A stretch of DNA of 64,000 nucleotides, from the NCBI GenBank assembly GCA_023678885.1, contig CM043005.1, positions 6,004,314-6,068,313 on the forward strand, read 5' to 3'. Source of the stretch: Pogostemon cablin. Taxonomy: Eukaryota > Streptophyta > Magnoliopsida > Lamiales > Lamiaceae. This document shows, piece after piece, positions 47,199 through 59,200 of the stretch (position 1 is the stretch's first letter; each line of letters opens with the position of its first letter). The translations under genes and the position numbers were made by a program. Under the pieces are notes generated by a model that had not been told where the DNA came from, made no database searches, and saw only the letters and a list, made by a program, of their open reading frames with translations.

Positions 47199-48133
47199 TG
47201 CTTTGGGTTTTTATAGGTGAGTTTGAATTTTATGTTAAATCTTTGTAAGAATATATTAATTTATTTAAGAAAAGAGATAAAAATGAGAGATAAAAAGGAA
47301 AAAAAATTGATGAGAGTGAGTGTGTTTGAGAATTATAGAATTTGTAGCTGTATACAGTAATAGTGGTTTTTTGCGTGAATTTTGAAAATCAAAATCAGGT
47401 TTTCAAAATTGAAAATATACATTACATATAATTAAGGCAATATAACAACTTTTCTTAAATTTTATTTTTTATAATAACTGGAAACTCAAGTTGAATTCCC
47501 TGTTACATTTTCGGTATTGAATTTTATGCATTGATTATGACATGTGGCAATAATTTAATTAGTGGAATAGGTGATGAAACACCATTGTGGAACTGGTGAT
47601 CCCATTTGTAAAATTCATACAAAATAATTAATATTTCTATATAGGATCACCACAACACTAACTCAATTATCCACCACACATAAAAATATTATACCCTTTA
47701 CACTAAACATTAAAATTTTTATAGCATAAAAATAAAAGGTCTCAAGATAGAGAAAGTATTATTGATTTTATTTTGTTGTAAAGGGGGTTCTTGTTGTTTA
47801 TTCAAGTTCCCTAGATGGTGTACGTTGTGTTTCTCTCTCACACATTCCTACTGTTGTCGTTTATCTATCTTTCCAATCTCTATCTCTCTCACCTACCCTA
47901 AAGTACTAGAGTGTTTCAGTTATGAGGCTTATATATTAGCAGTTCTTGATGAGCTGGGGATATATAATCTGTTCCAAGAATCAAGTCTAGCTAGCTAGCT
48001 AGACACAGAGTGTGTTTGGTCTCAACTTTATTTATGTTCTTTCTTTCTTTCATCTACACACAATAACACACACATGTAAGTACCACCTCTTCAATTAGCT
48101 TAAACTGCCAAAAAACTCTTCTCTTCTGATCTC
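46956..48133. other. Upstream region of the WIP gene
   Basis: A TA microsatellite lies at 47151-47195 and MITE debris at 46965-47110. A TATA-like TATATAA at 47961-47967 is 167 bases before the WIP start codon, a plausible core promoter. A GCTA tetranucleotide run follows at 47988-48000. Confidence 0.45.
47151..47195 (+). repeat. (TA)n microsatellite
   Basis: About 22 dinucleotide units. Confidence 0.95.
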
Positions 48134-50426
48134 ATGGCAGATCCCTACTACAATAACGTTGGACCATTTGGATGGTTCAATATCAACAACTTTTCCCACT
48201 CAGATCCTTACCCCCCTCCCCCTCACCCTCACCCACCCCCACCCCCTCCTCTCTTCTCCTCCTCTTCTTCTTCCACATATTATAACCTCAACTTCTACAA
48301 CACAAGCAATTCTTTGTTCATGGCAGAGAATAGTGAGCCACCCCCTTCACCACCACTGAAGGAGGCTCTCCCCCTCCTTAGTTTGAGCCCTAGTGGAAGC
48401 CCTTCTCCTCCTCTTCATCATCAACATCAAGGTTCAGTTTCTGACTCAGCATCTTTGATGATGATGATGATGAAAAACAGTCATCAAAGAGTGGTGGAAG
48501 AAGATCATGAACAAGAAGAGGATGAAGATGATGATGAAGCTGCAGCAGTTACTCTAAACTTAGGGCTTTCTACCCCTTGCAGTGATATAGCACCTGATTC
48601 TCATCTCACCTCCACCGCTACCGCCATCGCCACCGCCTCCGCCGAAGATGATAAAGAAGAGCAACAAGTCACGGTTGCAAACATAATCAGCCCATTGAAT
48701 AAAGGGCAGTATTGGATTCCAACACCAGCCCAGATTCTAATTGGACCCACTCAGTTTTCTTGCCCTCTTTGCTTCAAGACCTTCAACAGATACAATAACA
48801 TGCAGGTATGCTTCAAGCTATATCATAATTTATGGAGTAATATTTTATTTATTTTTTTCTTAGTTTCACAATGATCTACTTTCTTGATCTATAATTGCAA
48901 ATGTAAACTTTCACTTTTCTATGTGCTTGCTGGATTGGTAGCATCCTTGTTAAGATGGGTCCTTAGGGTTCTAACTTTATGTCTCTCTTTTGAATATGTG
49001 TTGTTGGATTTTGCTCACCATCCTCTTCTTCATTGTTACTATATTAAATGGGTTGATATTAAAATATTGTGTGAATGTTGGGAGGGTTCTTGGGATCTGA
49101 ATAAATCTACTTAGTCCAAAGCCATAGTCCACTCTTAATTTATGTGATTGAACAACCAAACAGATCAGAGCCATTTATGCTTTTTGGTCCTTGAAGTTTG
49201 TACCCTTACACATTGGACAACAGGTTCTGTCAATCAGAACATTTTTCTTTCCCTGTTCAAATTTAAAGACACTCAACCATCCTTAACACACACATGAAAA
49301 AAAAAAAAAAAAAAAAAACTGTTTCATTAAGCCTTTCTTCTCAATTCAATAATAATGGATGATTATGGTTCACACTTTTCTCTTTTGTAATGTAAAATAA
49401 TAGTAAAGGTTCACAGTTTTCTCTATGTGTTACATTACATTTCAAAAATAATAAAACTTCCAAAACAAGGAGTAATATCTAAATACAATAATATCATTTA
49501 ATTTATTACTTAAAAAGACATGATTAACTTTAAAGTCAGTAGTTTTTAAAATTCAATATCTACAGTAGGAGTAAAAACATTTATAGAGAGTTTTACTCCC
49601 TCAATATCAACAAGTTTTTCACTTTTTCCTCTTTTATTTGTTCACTACACTCTTCATCCTTCAATAGTAGTAAAAATTTCAAAACAAATAACCACTCACT
49701 ATATTATATTTTCAATAATGTCACTCTTAACTTATAACTCACATAACTTATTTTATCATTTACTATATTTATTAGTTAAAAATACCACAATATTATCTAT
49801 GAGTCAATAAAATTAGTCAAAAAAAGTAATTTTTTTTAAACTTTCATATGTACCGTAACAGTGTGGTGTTGAAGAGGTAGCTATCCAGAAATGGGGGAGA
49901 GTATTAATTTTCACCCATGCATATATATTCCCATCCAAGAAATTAGAGTGAATGAATAGTAGCACTCACAATAGATTACATGGTGTCATGTTGGGTGCAG
50001 ATGCACATGTGGGGGCATGGATCTCAATACAGAAAAGGAGCGGAGTCTCTACGGGGTACACAGCCAACGGCGATGCTGAAGCTGCCGTGCTACTGCTGCG
50101 CGCCCGGGTGTCGAAACAACATCGACCACCCGCGCGCGAAGCCGCTCAAGGACTTCCGGACGCTGCAGACGCACTACAAGCGGAAGCACGGCATAAAGCC
50201 GTTCATGTGCCGCAAGTGCGGGAAGGCGTTCGCCGTGCGGGGCGACTGGCGGACGCACGAGAAGAACTGCGGCAAGCTCTGGTACTGCACCTGCGGCTCC
50301 GATTTCAAGCACAAGCGATCCCTCAAGGACCACATCAAGGTCTTCGGCAGTACTCACGCTGCCTTCGCCACCGACTGCTTCGACGACGACGAGCCGGCTT
50401 CGGAAGTCGACCATGATAATGATTAA
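48134..50426 (+). CDS. WIP2: WIP-family C2H2 zinc-finger transcription factor (WIP2/NTT-like)
   Basis: Two exons, 48134-48805 and 50001-50426, with a GT/AG intron; 365 residues. Exon 1 encodes a Pro/His-rich N-terminus (residues 27-39 nearly all Pro), PPLKEALPLLSLSP, a Met run (109-113), an acidic stretch (122-135) and LNLGL at 141-145, an LxLxL repressor-type motif. The conserved WIP region starts at NKGQYWIPTPAQILIG. The first finger has C210, C213, H226, H230 and is split by the intron after Gln224. Exon 2 carries the family hallmark CYCCAPGCRNNIDHPRAKPL, then HGIKPFMCRKCGKAFAVRGD and WYCTCGSDFKHKRSLKDHIK, and ends EPASEV plus an acidic tail. WIP proteins are nuclear, plant-specific developmental regulators; NTT/WIP2 acts in transmitting-tract and root development. 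The EPASEV ending and N-terminal MADPY favour WIP2 over other members. Exon 2 is strikingly GC-rich. The intron holds an A22 run and a MITE. Confidence 0.93.
49596..49901. mobile_element. Stowaway-like MITE in the WIP intron
   Basis: TA-flanked; CTCCCTCAATATCAAC at the left, GAAATGGGGGAGAG at the right. It ends about 100 bases before the acceptor. Confidence 0.7.
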
Positions 50427-50681
50427 CTACCACTCTTATATCGTTCTTCTTCTGTTACGTTCTTCATTGCCTATATGTACTGCTTAACTTGTTTTACTGC
50501 TCTTCAAATTTTATTCTTCTTCGTTTTCTTGCCAATTCTTCTTCGTTCCTTAAATTCATGTCCATTTGGTGCTTTTTTTTTTTTTTTCTCACCAGTGAAA
50601 ACGAGTGGTACTATTTCTAATAAAAATTACACCCAGTAAGCTATCTATTTTGATATTTTAATGTTTCATTTTAATGTATTA

Positions 50682-51627
50682 CTCCCTCCGTCCCAAACTT
50701 GTTGTCTTTGTTACTATGGACACGGAGTTTTAAGAAAAGTTGCTTTTTGATTAACTTTATTGACTTTTTATGGGTATTGTCAGTGGCGGATCCAGAATTT
50801 ATATTTTGGGATACAATTTACTACTCTTTGTCCTATAAAATATATGTATTTGCATAATTTAAGAAAAATGTATTTAAAATAAGGGTAAAAATTGACGGCA
50901 TATTTATAGTACTATAGAATTGTAAAAGAGTTAATATTGAAAGATATGTTTTGAGAGTTGATAAATTATTTGGGGATGGATAAAAAAGAAAAGTATATAC
51001 TATATTAAAGGGATGTGAGAGTATAATTAATATGAACGAGTGTAACGTTATGAAGCATGTCCTATAAAAAACTAATTTATAATAAAAATACATTTCTAAA
51101 TTTAATCTTAAAATAAACGAGCAACACCCTTGTTTATTTGAGGAGTTGAAATTTTAAATTTATTTATTTATTTTAAAATTATTTTAGATTTTTTCAAATG
51201 TACATTTTATTATGAAAAGAGAAATATTAACTCTTCAGTGAAATATTGTACATGATATTTGTTATTTAGAAAAGTGTAAATTTATTGTACACAAAAATAA
51301 TAATTTCAAAATGAGGATAAGTAATTGATTTCACAATTACAAATGGGGTACATTTTTTTATTTTTTAATTTTACTTTACAATAGGTAGCAGTTAAAAAAA
51401 TTTAATTTGGGGTACACTTATACCCCTTATTCCTAACTAGATACGTCACTGGGTATTGTGGTATTTTTAGGTAATAGATAAATTATAAAGTATGTTATGT
51501 GTGTTAGGTGGGAGTGATATTTTTGAAATTAAGATAAACTTTTAAGGTTATTGGTTGATGTGAATTTTTCTTTTTTGAAATAAGACAACTAATTTAAGAC
51601 GGATGAAAACGAAAAATAGAACAACGA
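50682..51627. mobile_element. Stowaway-type MITE interrupted by a hAT element
   Basis: The left end CTCCCTCCGTCCCAAACTTG continues with TTGTCTTTG; the right part AAGACAACTAATTTAAGACG is its inverse. The hAT at 50781-51451 lies inside. The right limit is approximate. Confidence 0.65.
50781..51451. mobile_element. Non-autonomous hAT element
   Basis: 671 bp with perfect 8-bp duplication GGTATTGT (50773-50780, 51452-51459). The ends are CAGTGGCGGATCCAG and, inverted, CAGTGACGTATCTAG. No transposase. Confidence 0.88.
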
Positions 51628-51790
51628 GTATGGCATAGGAGTACTTTTTTCTTTTTAAAATAAGGCGCCACACATGCCAACGACTTAGTTATTAATTTAC
51701 ATGTAATGTAAAAGGTGAATATTTTTTGTGGGATCATGAATGGAGTAATAATTATTGAGTTTAATAATAATTAAGGGCTATATATATACT

Positions 51791-51919
51791 AGTGAGGCTC
51801 TTATGTCGTGTAGCTTTACAATTTAAACCCCTAACAATACATAAATTTAAATAAAATATAGAAGGGAGGATTGTGTTCTCATGGGACGTGATGTGTACCC
51901 GAAAACACAAGTTTTTGCC
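51791..51919. mobile_element. Palindromic MULE-type MITE, family A copy 3
   Basis: 129 bp; 9-bp duplication ATATATACT/ATGTATACT (8 of 9). Left end AGTGAGGCTCTTATG, right end CACAAGTTTTTGCC. Confidence 0.75.
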
Positions 51920-51928
51920 ATGTATACT

Positions 51929-53218
51929 ATATTAATAAAACTGATTCAATAGTTAATAAGTTGATTTTTGTTTAATCAAATGGAATCGAGCTCGAATCAA
52001 AGCTCGAATTTGACTCGAATAATTTTCAAATTGAGCGAATTCACTCATAGGTTCATTACATAATGGATTCGAGTATGCATTATTCAAATTTGTTCTTGTT
52101 AAGCCCACATTAACCGATGAGTCTTTAGATCTCACTTTTTTCAATTTTTTTTAAATGTCTAATATCATTAGATTATTATTATTTTTATCACTTATTTTCT
52201 CAACGATATATTAATTAAGTCAGTATTTTAATTAACATAATAAAGGGGTAAATATGTATGAGATCATGACACAATAAAATCATTTTATATTTTTATATTA
52301 TTTTTTATTAAAAATATTATTTTTTTTAATATATTATCATTTTTTATTTTTATTATAAATTATTTATAAAATAATTTATAACGCTCTTATTATTTTTCAT
52401 AAATTGAGTATTACTTTTTATACATTTCTCGGAAGTAATCGCGTAAGAAGCCTGCACAAGTATTTGCCCAACATTAAACACATGCGGATGTCAAAATTAT
52501 GTACTAATATCTTTTATTCTTGTCGACTTAAAAATTGCATGTATCATATATACTATTATTGTATCAGAACGTGTTAAATTTTATTTTAAAATTAGTTTTA
52601 TTTCCTTGTCATGATATTATTAACATAGTGATGAATTTAATTATTAAATTATTTTATTTTGTCAATATTACTTTTTAAATTAACTTTTTCTTTTATTATC
52701 TCATGTTGTGTGTCTACATTTTTGTCGTGTCAGGATGGAACTATTGTTTCTATTTGAGTTTTAAGTTTATGAGATCATGACATTTTCATTTTAATTTTTA
52801 AGTTAATTTAATTTTCTTATCATGTCGATATAAGACTAAAAATTAATTCAAAAATTCCGCATCGTTTTCGTTTTGTACTATTATGTCTGTGTTTAAACTT
52901 ATCTCCCCTAGCATTATATCATAACTAAAAAAAAATAAATTAAGAAGAAAATCCAACAATATCTATCCTTTTCAATTGCTTTTGGCAAGGCAACTTTGAT
53001 AATGACATGATGTGCATAATTATCCATTTATTAAAACACCATGCAACTAAAAATGTTTCATGTAAAAAAAAAAAATTAACCACAATACTAATATGTTTAC
53101 AAAAACTACCATGAAATTAAGTTACGATAAAATCAAAATTTCTTTTAAATATAATGGAAGGTCACTATTATGTAGTATAATTAAGAAACGATCACTCGCT
53201 CTTTTATACAAAAGGTAA
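51929..53218. other. AT-rich stretch, nothing recognised
   Basis: Low-complexity A/T-rich intergenic sequence with no supported gene or terminus. Confidence 0.5.
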
Positions 53219-53227
53219 TTTTAGTAT

Positions 53228-53357
53228 GGCAAAAGCTCCTGCACCCTCGGGGACACGCCGTGTCTCCATGAAAATACAATTCTCTCCCTTCATATTCTAT
53301 TTAAATTTATGTATTATTAGGAAATTTAAATTATAAAGAACACAAGAGCCTCAGCTC
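53228..53357. mobile_element. Palindromic MULE-type MITE, family A copy 4
   Basis: 130 bp; perfect 9-bp duplication TTTTAGTAT (53219-53227, 53358-53366). Left end GGCAAAAGCTCCTGCACCC. Confidence 0.85.
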
Positions 53358-53748
53358 TTTTAGTATCGTTAATAAACTCTTTTTAATTGACAACTTTGTG
53401 TATTCTTATAAGACTAACTCTCGCATTTTAAAGAGTAACTTTATTTCTTATTATTTGTAGTAAAATTAAATGTAATGTACTTGGTTTGACCTGACGTATA
53501 TATATGTTGAAATAGTAATTCAGCGGCACCTACCCATCTACCATCTGGCTGGTTGTCCCATGTAATGCAAGTACCCTAACTCTGACCGTATTTAATCATT
53601 ATAAATTTAAATCCATTTAGTATTCTATCATGTATTTTTGTGATCTTTGTCTTTATTTCTCCGTAAAATGATTACACGTGTTGACTACAGGTAACGCTGT
53701 AACAATTCGGAACTAAGAGGAGTATTATTTTGAGATAAAATCTTTTAA

Positions 53749-54114
53749 GGGTAAATATCAAAATTAGTAAGTATGGTACTTTTTAATTTTAGTATTTTTT
53801 TTTTGCAATTTTTAATTTTAGTTTTTTTTGTTCATTTTTAGTCTTTTTTGTTCAATTTTGATCCTTTTTGTCCAGTTTTAGTCTTTTTTTCAAAATTTAG
53901 TTCTTTTTTGTCCACTTTTTGTCCTAAATGTGTATAATTTCGGACCATTTTTGTACTTTTTTTAACATAAATGACTAAATTTGGACAAAAATGACTAAAT
54001 TTGGACCAAAAGGACTAAAATTGGATAAAAAATGACCAAAATTAAGAATTGCAAATAAAAAATGACTAAAGTTGAAAAATATCATACTTACAGGACCAAT
54101 TTTGACATTTATCC
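53749..54114. mobile_element. MULE-type fold-back MITE, T-rich arms
   Basis: 366 bp; perfect 9-bp duplication ATCTTTTAA (53740-53748, 54115-54123). The ends are GGGTAAATATCAAAATTAG and, inverted, GGATAAATGTCAAAATTGG. The arms consist of many TTTTTTGTCCA-like units on one side and their complements on the other. Confidence 0.88.
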
Positions 54115-54180
54115 ATCTTTTAATCCCACCTTGCATCGATGAATTACTCATTTGTTTTTTCATGTGAATTAAAAATATTA

Positions 54181-54386
54181 CTCCCTTCGTCTTGAATAAA
54201 GGTTTTTATTTACTTTTTGCGTATAGATTAAAGAGTTTTGTTATTTTATGAGTAGTAATTAGTTGTATTAGTAATGAGTGGTGGGTTATATATGGGGTCC
54301 TTTTACTAAAAAAGAAAAAAAATGAGAACCTTTAAATGAGACTTCCAATTTAGTAAAATGGGAATCTTTCGATGGAATGGAAGGAG
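54181..54386. mobile_element. Stowaway-type MITE
   Basis: TA-flanked; CTCCCTTCGTCTTGAATAAA at the left, GATGGAATGGAAGGAG at the right. Confidence 0.75.
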
Positions 54387-54396
54387 TATTATTTTA

Positions 54397-54583
54397 GGTA
54401 AAAGCTCCTGTGCCCCTAGGGACACGAAGGGATACTCCGTGTCCCCATGTGAACACCAACCCTCCCCCTCTATATTCTATTTAAACCTATGTATTGCTAT
54501 GGGTTTAAATTGCAAAGGGGCAAGGAAATTGCAAAGGCGCACGGAATGTGCTCCATGCGCCCGGGTGCACAGGAGCCTCACCC
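54397..54583. mobile_element. Palindromic MULE-type MITE, family A copy 5
   Basis: 187 bp; perfect 9-bp duplication ATTATTTTA (54388-54396, 54584-54592). Left end GGTAAAAGCTCCTGTGCCCC, right end inverted GGGTGAGGCTCCTGTGCACC. It sits at the end of a Stowaway, with Stowaway-like sequence continuing after it. Confidence 0.88.
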
Positions 54584-54592
54584 ATTATTTTA

Positions 54593-55606
54593 TATAAAGT
54601 GGACAGTTATATTAGTAGTGAGTGATTGGTATGTGTGGGAGTGAGGCTATTTTACTAAAAAATGAATACTTTTAAAATCAACAACCAAAATGGCAAAAAA
54701 TATATGGACTATTTAATAAATATAATAACATAAAATGTTTTTAATTCTAAATTTAAAAAATAGATAACTGTTAATATGGACCTGAATTGTTTTTTCTAAT
54801 TCTCAAATATATAAATTTATTAATTTAGGGTTTGAAAACATAAAATTATCTAAAAATTTTATGATAATCATAAAAATTTACCACAAAAAGTTATTTTAAT
54901 GGTAATAAATTATTTTTTAAAAATCTTTTAAAAATATATCAAATTTGTGAATTTTAATGTAGTTGTAATTATATTTTTTAAATATTTTTACAATTTTCAA
55001 ATCCTTAATTGATTTTTTTTTATATTTCAGAATTTTAATTTATAGAAAATATAATTTAGAGTTCGAAGGGAGAGTTTACTCATTTTTCAAGTTTTGTATA
55101 TTCAAATAGATACGGCTAATTTATCGTCTTTGATCAAAGTTTTTTTTATAATGGTTTAGTAAATGGAACTTTCTAGTTTTTCTTTAATCAATAGTAGGTG
55201 TTACTTTAAGGTTGTTCAAGATCTTTTAAGTATAGATGATGATTATCATTAACAAAAAAAAAAAACTTATATATACACAAAAGAAATTTAAAATACCAGA
55301 GATATTGATTCTTATAACATTTTGTGATTAGGTGTATTAGATTTTGAATTTTAGTGTATTTGAATACTGAGTGAGTTGAAATTCGCGTGTAATTATTGAA
55401 AGAGTTGTGACAGAGAAGTGAGAATTGATTAAATGAAGAGATGTAGAAGAACAAGGGTTGCAGTGAATTTTGAATTACTTAAAGAGTTTCGGGTATTAGC
55501 GTCACCCTAATAATATTTTATATGATAAATAAGTGATGCTATAATTAAAGAGAGAATGGAGATATATCAGAGAGGAAGAAATCCCAGAAAAAACTTTTAT
55601 TAACTA
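54593..55606. other. AT-rich stretch
   Basis: Stowaway debris to about 54700 (GTGTGGGAGTGAGGCTATTT), then A/T-rich sequence without gene. Confidence 0.45.
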
Positions 55607-55966
55607 CTCCATCCGAATTACCATAATGTTTTTGCATGTTCATTCTGGACGTTTATTATAAGATTTACATTTCCCTTTATAATAAATAGAACTTCACCGC
55701 ACATTAAAGTACTGTATTCTTAAATCCTCGTGCAAAAAAGTAAGAGTGAGTCTCTTGTGCACCCGGGCATACAGATTTAGATCTGTGCTCTTTTGCAATT
55801 TTTGTGTCCCTTTACAATTTAAACTCCCTAGCAATACATATGTTTAAATAGAATAAGGAGGGGAAGAGTCGTGTTCACATGGTACACGAACCGTGTCCCC
55901 ATATCCCTAGGGGCGCAGGAACTTTTGCCAAAAAGTAAATGTAAACTTTCAGACGGGAGGGGGGAG
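55607..55966. mobile_element. Stowaway-type MITE interrupted by family A copy 6
   Basis: TA-flanked; CTCCATCCGAATTACC at the left, CAGACGGGAGGGGGGAG at the right. The insertion is at 55744-55929. Confidence 0.8.
55744..55929. mobile_element. Palindromic MULE-type MITE, family A copy 6
   Basis: 186 bp; perfect 9-bp duplication AAAAAGTAA (55735-55743, 55930-55938). Left end GAGTGAGTCTCTTGTGCACC, right end inverted GGCAAAAGTTCCTGCGCCCC. Confidence 0.88.
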
Positions 55967-56221
55967 TATCAATAAAAAAAAATAGAGAACAGGAGATTTT
56001 ATTTAGTTGATTATCATTCATTAATTAATTTGCAAATTAAATCACAACCTGCATCTTACCGCACTACAATATGCGATCCCATAAAGAGTAGAAGGTTATA
56101 TTTCTTGTGGTTTCCCATAAGAAGCAATCAATTTTGTGTACATCATCATCATCATAGTAACTTCATGGAATTAATAACCGAAACTATTTATAAATCAGCA
56201 GAAGATGATGATTGGGACTGA

Positions 56222-59200
56222 CTACAAGCTCATTTCTGCTGGCAAGCTAATCTCAAGAAAATATAAGCTGCATCCAAATCCAAAAACAAAAAGAAAAAGA
56301 ATAAATCAACCTCAATGAAACATAGTACGTAAGACATTGTAAATCCATAACCATATATGATAATTTTCCTCGACAATGGGCATTTCTAAATACGTCCATC
56401 GCTGATGTGGTATAACCGAGTTGATCTAAAAGCATGATATCCGTTCACATTGTGGGCTCGCCAAGTGGATATATGACCACAGCAGATATGTGTGCAGCCA
56501 CGAGTAATTAATTGTATATAAGTTTTTAATGCATGAAGCCATGAGAAATAGTATTCTAATTTTCTAAAACATGATTGATAATTGTATTGACATTTGAAAT
56601 AAAACAGCAGAAAGTGACCAAACCTTTGTCAAACCGCTCAGTCCTCTTTACCAAATACATCCCTTCACCCCCTAAACCAACTTTAAAACTAGGTTTTTGT
56701 CATCTCACATTGTATCCTCTATGAGAAAAAACATACTCCATATCCATCATTTTAATGTTTGTTTTCCTTAATTGTCATGTTTTACCCTTCTCATAGTCCA
56801 ACTTAATGTGTGATCTGTGTGGGTTTGACCAATATGATGCGTAGCTTCTAAGGAGCATTTTCAGAAACAATAATCCAAGCAGACTATAAAGATTGCTTAT
56901 AATATTCATGGGCTTATATAAGTGATGAAAACAGAAAAAACTCGGAAAGAAATGTACATCAAAAGCACTCTAATTTCTCAGGAACCATGAAATTCGGGCT
57001 AAGAAGATTACCTGGCAGACATAAAAGCCATGCCTAAAAATACAGCCTTTACAGCTTGCTTTTGTCCGGCATAATCAAATGCCAGAGGCAGCATTTCATG
57101 CAAGGTTAGAAAGGCCATCACTCCACCAACTGCAAGTTGTACAAAAAATATGCATCATATAGTTTTTATCTACTTCAAATTTAATCTGCTAAAGTGCTGT
57201 ATAATAAATAAAATAGTAAACCTGATCCCAGAAGGCCCTCCAGAATTTCAGGATTTAAGCTGCTTGGAAATATGTACGCTGCAAATGATAAATTGCAACA
57301 AACACATGAGACTCCAAGCGTTGCGTCTGTTTATCACCTCTCAAAAAATACTTCTTTCTCATTTCTTTCTCCCAAAACATAACCATATATGCTCGTCTTT
57401 TCAATGCAGTTTATAAATAACTTTCTCCTTTCCCCAGAAATTCAGTAAAGCATAACCAACCAAACATGGTCACAAAGTTTGACGCAGATTGTTATTAATA
57501 TGTAACTAAGATTTAATGTAGGGGGTCAGACCTACAATAATTACACCAAGGGGCTCAGCTAAACCAGAAAGAGAAGCCAGCTTGAATGCCTGCCATTTGC
57601 TGCAAGCACACAAAATACTTGATATATTTATATAATTTTCAAAATAATTAAAACAGCATTTCAATCAAATTCATCTGGAAAAAAAAAAGGTTGCTGCGAA
57701 ACCAGTGTTCATTATACAGGTTCTCATGCATGCAGATTAGATAATTATCACAGTAAAACTGCAAGCGGATAACTGCTTCCGAATGATGATTTTTGTGCTC
57801 ACAAGATAAACGCTCGCACCTATCCCTTTTTCCTTCACCATTTTTCATTAAAGAAATGCAGGTAACTTAGACCCACCTACATTTTCTGATTCTTACATTT
57901 AAAATTCTATGTAGTAAATAGATTGATAGTCATAGATTAAGGGAATGGAGTGCCAGAAAACTTTATTTAATTGAGTTGATATATTTGTTGCCTCCACATG
58001 CTCTTAAATACTCATTATAATTTTTGGTACTTAATCAACTGGAAACATGGAGAGCTTGAACCTTTGTGTGGCAAAATAAACAGGAAGTGCAACAGCAACG
58101 CCCTGTAAATGCAATTCAGGATCTCATGTTAGTAAAGGTGAAAAAAAGGTCACAGTTGAGGGTAAGCAATTGTAATAGTACTTGGCATGGGTTGCACTAT
58201 GAGATGTTGGAACCGAAAACTCAACCTTAAACAAGATTAATATAATATCTAACCAGATATATAAGTCAGCGCAGATATCTTGTCACGGAATTTTTTAAGA
58301 TCATGTAGTTCCATATTAAGAAGTCCATATAAAGAAAGATTTCCTGAGAAGCCCTATAAGTTAAACAAGGAGTTTGTATCCGCCATTAGAAAGAAAACAT
58401 ATAAAAGAAAGAAGAAGAAAAAAATCAGGCTCTGTAGCATTTACAGAATCAAAGGGACTGAAAGGAAATTTGTAGAAAAAAAATAAAGATCTATTTCAAA
58501 GCTGCTCCATTTTGATACTTGGTAACCCCTGAATAAAGATCAATCCTTTATTTAATAACCCTATGCACGGAAATATTTGTTATTTCAGGGTTTGAGCAAA
58601 AATACCTCAGGAATGTTGTGCAAAGCAATAGCTAGTGCCAAGTTCAGACCAACACGAAGTCCCTGAAAGATATGAAAAGAAAATGAGTGTATTTGTTACC
58701 CAGATTTTATGTTCCTTGAAACAAAAAAGCTAATAATTTGAAATTTTAACGACTCCCAGATAAACCTTTCCACTATATCTCTAGGCATGTGATTTCAGAT
58801 AGAATGAAGAAGAAAATTCTGTTGAGTCAAATTTATCCAAGTATGCGTACCCAAGTTATTAGATATATTAATAGACACACTTCTCAAAAATAAAACAAGA
58901 GTTAATTTCCACAACTAATTTCTGTGAATAAAAGGTGACAAAAATAATTGAAAGGAACTTGAGAATGGTGTTAGTGTTTACACATAGTGACGCAGAGAAG
59001 AGGTAAGTCAAAAATAAAATACAAGATGATGAGCTCCATTTGCCATTCCCATACAAAAAGGGGGGCAGAGGATAAAAAATAGTCATAATAATCAACAGTA
59101 AGAGCATTTAAACAACCTTGATTGATCCAAGGAAAACTGCCATGCCCTCCGGAAAATTGTGCAAACTTATACCTGAAAATGACAAAACAGATGTAATAGT

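Noticed and set aside
50049..50414. 121-codon minus-strand open frame opposite WIP exon 2
   Set aside because: It is the antisense shadow of a GC-rich coding exon; no domain, and the plus frame is a clear zinc-finger protein.
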